Positions 62,602-64,000 of a DNA stretch of 64,000 nucleotides are shown piece after piece. A program made the position numbers and the translations under genes. A model generated the notes under the pieces. The model was not told the origin of the DNA, searched no databases, and saw only the letters and a program-made list of their open reading frames with translations. Source of the stretch: Cercis canadensis. Lineage: Eukaryota; Streptophyta; Magnoliopsida; Fabales; Fabaceae. The stretch spans positions 1,530,282-1,594,281 of the forward strand of contig QAOA01006931.1 in the NCBI GenBank assembly GCA_003255065.1, written 5' to 3'. Positions within the stretch are counted from its first letter, which is position 1. Every line of letters begins with the position of its first letter.

Positions 62602-63231
62602 ATGGCAGAAGAATCCCAGACTTGCGGGTTAAGACGTTCAGGTTTATATCAAAGAGGCGACGAGGAGATTGGCATGTTCAAATCAATACATAAAGAAGGA
62701 AGCAACAAATGTTTCGTGTACATTTTCGCCAGCATTGTCATCCTATTCGCCCTTGTATTAGTTTTTGCATCGATCGTGTTGCGAGTGACAAGTCCTGAGA
62801 TCGAATTGAGATCAGCTACGGTGAATCATATTAATTATATCACTTCACCATCACCTTCCTTTAACGTCACCATGATTGCCTATCTAACTATTAAGAACCC
62901 AAACTTTGGTCGCTTTAATTATGATAACAGCACAGTGAGTGTTCTGTATGAAGGGGCTTGTGTTGGCGACAGGGGATTTGGCAGTGCCAGAGTGAAGGCT
63001 AGAGAAACCCAAGGAATGAACCTTACTGTGAACATGAGGTCGACTAAACTATTGGTTACCGGGAACCTAACTAGCGACATCAATTCCGGGATGCTCAATC
63101 TCACAAGCTACACAAAATTGAGTGGTGAAGTGCACCTTTTCAAGATTTTAAAGAAGACCACGTCCACGGAAATGGCTTGCCTCATGAATCTCAACTTGAC
63201 CTCCAAATCAATTCAGGATTTTCAATGCTAG
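62602..63231 (+). CDS. LEA-2 / NDR1-HIN1-like (NHL) membrane protein
   Basis: A single exon of 209 residues. After a short basic and acidic cytosolic N-terminus there is one membrane helix at about 37-62 (CFVYIFASIVILFALVLVFA). The rest is a LEA-2 (WHy-like) beta domain outside the membrane: VTMIAYLTIKNPNFGRFNYD, then STVSVLYEGACVGD, and the end MNLNLTSKSIQDFQC. Several N-glycosylation sequons occur after the helix (NVT, NST, NLT several times), which fits a type II protein with an extracytoplasmic C-terminus. Plant members resemble At1g64065 and the NHL family; some act in defence or membrane-wall contact. The role of this one is unknown. Length and lack of introns are usual for the family. 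AATAAA at 63424-63429 could serve polyadenylation. Confidence 0.9.
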   Translation: MAEESQTCGLRRSGLYQRGDEEIGMFKSIHKEGSNKCFVYIFASIVILFALVLVFASIVLRVTSPEIELRSATVNHINYITSPSPSFNVTMIAYLTIKNPNFGRFNYDNSTVSVLYEGACVGDRGFGSARVKARETQGMNLTVNMRSTKLLVTGNLTSDINSGMLNLTSYTKLSGEVHLFKILKKTTSTEMACLMNLNLTSKSIQDFQC

Positions 63232-64000
63232 TACCCATTATTTATTTTCTTTTTTAGTTATTGTTAATCGGTATTACCTAATACCTATTACGTTTTCGCA
63301 TGGGTATTTTGTCCTAGTTTTTCTTTTCCAGAATCAAATCAATTTTGGACTGCCTGTAAATATCGAAACTCGGATCATTCTTTTTCGGTTAGTTATGTTA
63401 TTATTGTATTTATGTAAGTGTTTAATAAATTTTTGATAACTCCCGCATGGATCATTGTTTCTTAAGTGAATTTGTTGTCACCGTAGCGTTTCGTGCAACA
63501 AGTGTGATCGCTTTAATTTGTATACGGTTCAATTATTTCCATGTTATGTTAGTAACGTCAATGCTTGTGTTAACACGCAGCTTTGCAACCATGAGATATT
63601 GTTTTGCTGGTCCTGCTAACTTTTTCTTAACCTTGAAGAATAAAGCAACAGCCAGTTTTGGGGAAAGATTAGAACCATTGAATGGGAATCGAGATCACAC
63701 TCACACACAACTTACCCATTAATTAGCTTAATCACAAAGTCAGCTATTTCAATAGGACGCGATTGCGATGTCCTCAAGCGGCAAATTTGGTGGTGTTACT
63801 ACTATTAACACCCTCCATTTATCAACTTTTTTAATTTTTATGCTTTTTTTTTTTCCGTCGTCTTCTATACCACGCGCAGAATTAAGTGCTTGGTTGTGGA
63901 TTAAGGCAATAACTAAAATTTGATGTTGAAAAGAATGTATTTGCTAATAGGAGGTGATATCCACAAGCGGCAAATTTTGTTCAGTGTTAGTAACTTGGCT
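63232..64000. other. 3' flank of the LEA-2 gene to the window end
   Basis: A probable polyadenylation signal AATAAA lies at 63424-63429. A 91-codon open frame at 63447-63722 matches nothing I know and lies just downstream of that signal. The remainder is unremarkable AT-rich DNA. Confidence 0.5.

Overview
The window is nuclear DNA of a flowering plant, most likely a woody rosid eudicot. This rests on intron-rich genes with AT-rich introns, GT-AG splice sites, plant-only families (RBOH, PIAL, LURP-one-related, LEA-2/NHL) and plant transposon types. I cannot name the species. Eight protein-coding genes can be rebuilt exon by exon. The reading phase closes at every junction and all eight models run from ATG to stop.

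Layout: (1) 382-9810 minus, a 1,484-residue WD40/WDR7-like protein in 9 exons. (2) 10620-14972 plus, SGT1 co-chaperone, 358 residues in 10 exons, divergent from gene 1 across an 809-bp shared promoter. (3) 16472-24512 minus, a PIAL-type SP-RING SUMO ligase, 899 residues in 16 exons, with one GC-AG intron. (4) 26181-31646 minus, a type-1 protein phosphatase catalytic subunit (TOPP), 321 residues in 4 exons; the last exon is 15 nt. (5) 35310-39721 plus, a 686-residue Ser/Lys-rich plant protein I do not recognise. (6) 40606-41501 minus, a LURP-one-related protein, 226 residues. (7) 51894-60136 plus, NADPH oxidase RBOHF, 945 residues in 14 exons. (8) 62602-63231 plus, a single-exon LEA-2/NHL-type membrane protein. 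The roughly 10 kb between genes 6 and 7 holds no gene I can support. It is AT-rich and carries small transposon relics.

Mobile and repeat DNA: a Tourist-like MITE with TTA target duplication (3096-3308), two Mutator-type foldback elements with perfect 9-bp target duplications (45345-45591 and 54552-55115), a solo LTR with a perfect 5-bp duplication (61654-61954), a Helitron-like candidate (49274-49635), and several microsatellites.

The strongest unexpected signal is technical. The window has nine isolated single N bases, and seven sit exactly between two near-identical direct repeats (28 bp to about 1 kb). These look like unmerged contig overlaps, perhaps two haplotypes. They create false duplications, including a second copy of an RBOHF coding exon and a second copy of the promoter plus first exon of gene 5.

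Functionally, SGT1 (NLR immune receptor maturation), RBOHF (reactive oxygen production), the LURP-one-related gene and the NHL-type gene all belong to families with known defence roles. The neighbourhood shows no sign of being a co-regulated unit. I found no convincing new biological system.
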